Positions 63,458 through 64,000 of a stretch of 64,000 nt of DNA are shown piece by piece; positions within the stretch are counted from its first letter, which is position 1, and each line of letters starts with the position of its first letter. The translations under genes were made by a program, and so were the position numbers. Location: the NCBI GenBank assembly GCA_028282885.1, contig JANQGX010000009.1, forward strand, positions 1 through 64,000, written 5' to 3'. This DNA comes from SAR324 cluster bacterium (lineage in GTDB: Bacteria; SAR324; XYD2-FULL-50-16). The notes beneath the pieces are model-generated. The model did no database searches and was not told the origin of the DNA. It saw nothing but the letters and a program-made list of their open reading frames with translations.

Positions 63458-64000
63458 TCACTCCCTAAGTTGCGAAATGGTTTTGTGTGGGGTAATGACG
63501 TCCATGTCAGTCATTAGTTCAATGAAAATCGGACCACTGGTGGCTTTTCTAAGCTCGACATAGGCAATCGCGATATCCTTCGGTTTGGTGATCCGGCGTG
63601 ATTTCAAACCAAAAGCAGCCGCCATGACCTGGAAATCGGGATTATCCAGGGTTGTAGCAACCGACATTCCAGGCGTCGTCATCTCTTCATGCATTCGTAT
63701 TGATCCGTATATACCATTGTTGAACATCACAACCGTCACTTGGAGATTACGTCTGGCAGCAACGACAAGTTCCTGTGGATTCATCATGAAGCAACCATCG
63801 CCTACATAGGCAACGATTTCAGTTTCCGGCTTTTCCATAGCAATGGAAATTGCTGCAGGTATCGAATATCCCATGGGAGCGGAAAGCGGGGCGAATAAGG
63901 TTCCCAGACGGTTAAACCGATGGTGTCGCAACATAAAATGGGTGTAGGTTCCGGCTCCTGAAGTCAAAATCGCACTATCAGGAAGCACGCTTTGAAGGCC
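63458..64000 (-). CDS. ThDP-dependent enzyme, C-terminal part (runs off the right edge)
   Basis: The reading frame is open to the window edge, so the visible part is 180 residues of a longer protein. It is the pyrophosphate-binding domain of an acetolactate-synthase/decarboxylase type enzyme: 'APMGYSIPAAISIAM' and the ThDP motif 'VGDGCFMMNPQELVVAARRNLQVTVVMFNNGIYGSIR' (GDG...NN). The PYR domain lies outside. With an aminotransferase 3 bp downstream it could be a 2-oxoacid decarboxylase (for example sulfo- or phosphonopyruvate type) or an acetolactate synthase homologue; sequence here cannot decide. Confidence 0.8.
   Translation of the reverse strand, partial: GLQSVLPDSAILTSGAGTYTHFMLRHHRFNRLGTLFAPLSAPMGYSIPAAISIAMEKPETEIVAYVGDGCFMMNPQELVVAARRNLQVTVVMFNNGIYGSIRMHEEMTTPGMSVATTLDNPDFQVMAAAFGLKSRRITKPKDIAIAYVELRKATSGPIFIELMTDMDVITPHKTISQLRE

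Overview
The window is from a Gram-negative, motile, heterotrophic bacterium. The evidence is signal peptides, TRAP and TAXI transporters, amino-acid ABC transporters, sigma-54 activators and a methyl-accepting chemotaxis protein. Gene style and base composition (by eye near 45-50% GC) fit a proteobacterial lineage, perhaps a marine or sediment deltaproteobacterium-like group; this placement is a low-confidence inference. No rRNA, tRNA, CRISPR array, intact transposase or phage gene was seen. The window is a chain of small catabolic and transport operons.

Layout. 0-2.3 kb: end of a sugar ABC-transport operon with a short solute-binding protein, then a glycosyltransferase. 2.5-5.5 kb: a TIGR03032-type protein and a secreted repeat protein whose last FN3-like domain is split by a membrane/lipobox insert. 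5.5-16 kb: alanine racemase, a paraoxonase-like lactonase, a GlcD/GlcF-like FAD/Fe-S pair, and homologues of DgcN (DUF1611) and DgcA (dipeptide-epimerase family), with a caspase-PEGA-FGE-like secreted protein lying between the last two. 16-22 kb: ComFB, NUDIX, a GPH symporter divergent from an RraA-like aldolase with LacI-type operators between them, a TerB-like protein, an SRPBCC membrane protein and a thioredoxin pseudogene.

22-35 kb is an amino-acid block. An orphan AapP ATPase, a lysine-ketoglutarate reductase-like protein and two saccharopine dehydrogenases lie beside a sigma-54 activator (PrpR_N-PAS-AAA+-winged helix). They are followed by a complete aapJQMP operon that has a good -24/-12 promoter. 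35-44 kb: N-carbamoylputrescine amidase; a PDC-type secreted sensor plus chemotaxis receptor bracketed by two 68-bp perfect palindromes; a membrane-anchored GH1 protein with a GPH symporter; and a small membrane protein overlapping a Tat-exported sulfatase.

44-50.5 kb looks like a fructosamine (Amadori product) locus: an orphan amino-acid-type binding protein, a GntR/UTRA repressor, an FrlB-like SIS deglycase and an FrlD-like PfkB kinase. The same promoter-plus-operator module sits in front of the binding protein and the deglycase. A GAF-sigma-54 activator follows. 50.5-56.4 kb: a DctPQM TRAP transporter and a molybdopterin oxidoreductase with a small Fe-S subunit. 57-64 kb: an aspartoacylase-like hydrolase, a TAXI-TRAP transporter, a HisC-like aminotransferase and the 3' part of a ThDP enzyme that runs off the right edge.

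The strongest system-level signals are the shared operator module of the fructosamine locus, the twin palindromes that differ by a compensated base pair, the saccharopine/Aap/sigma-54 block, and the DgcN-DgcA-like pair placed among other D-amino-acid-related genes.
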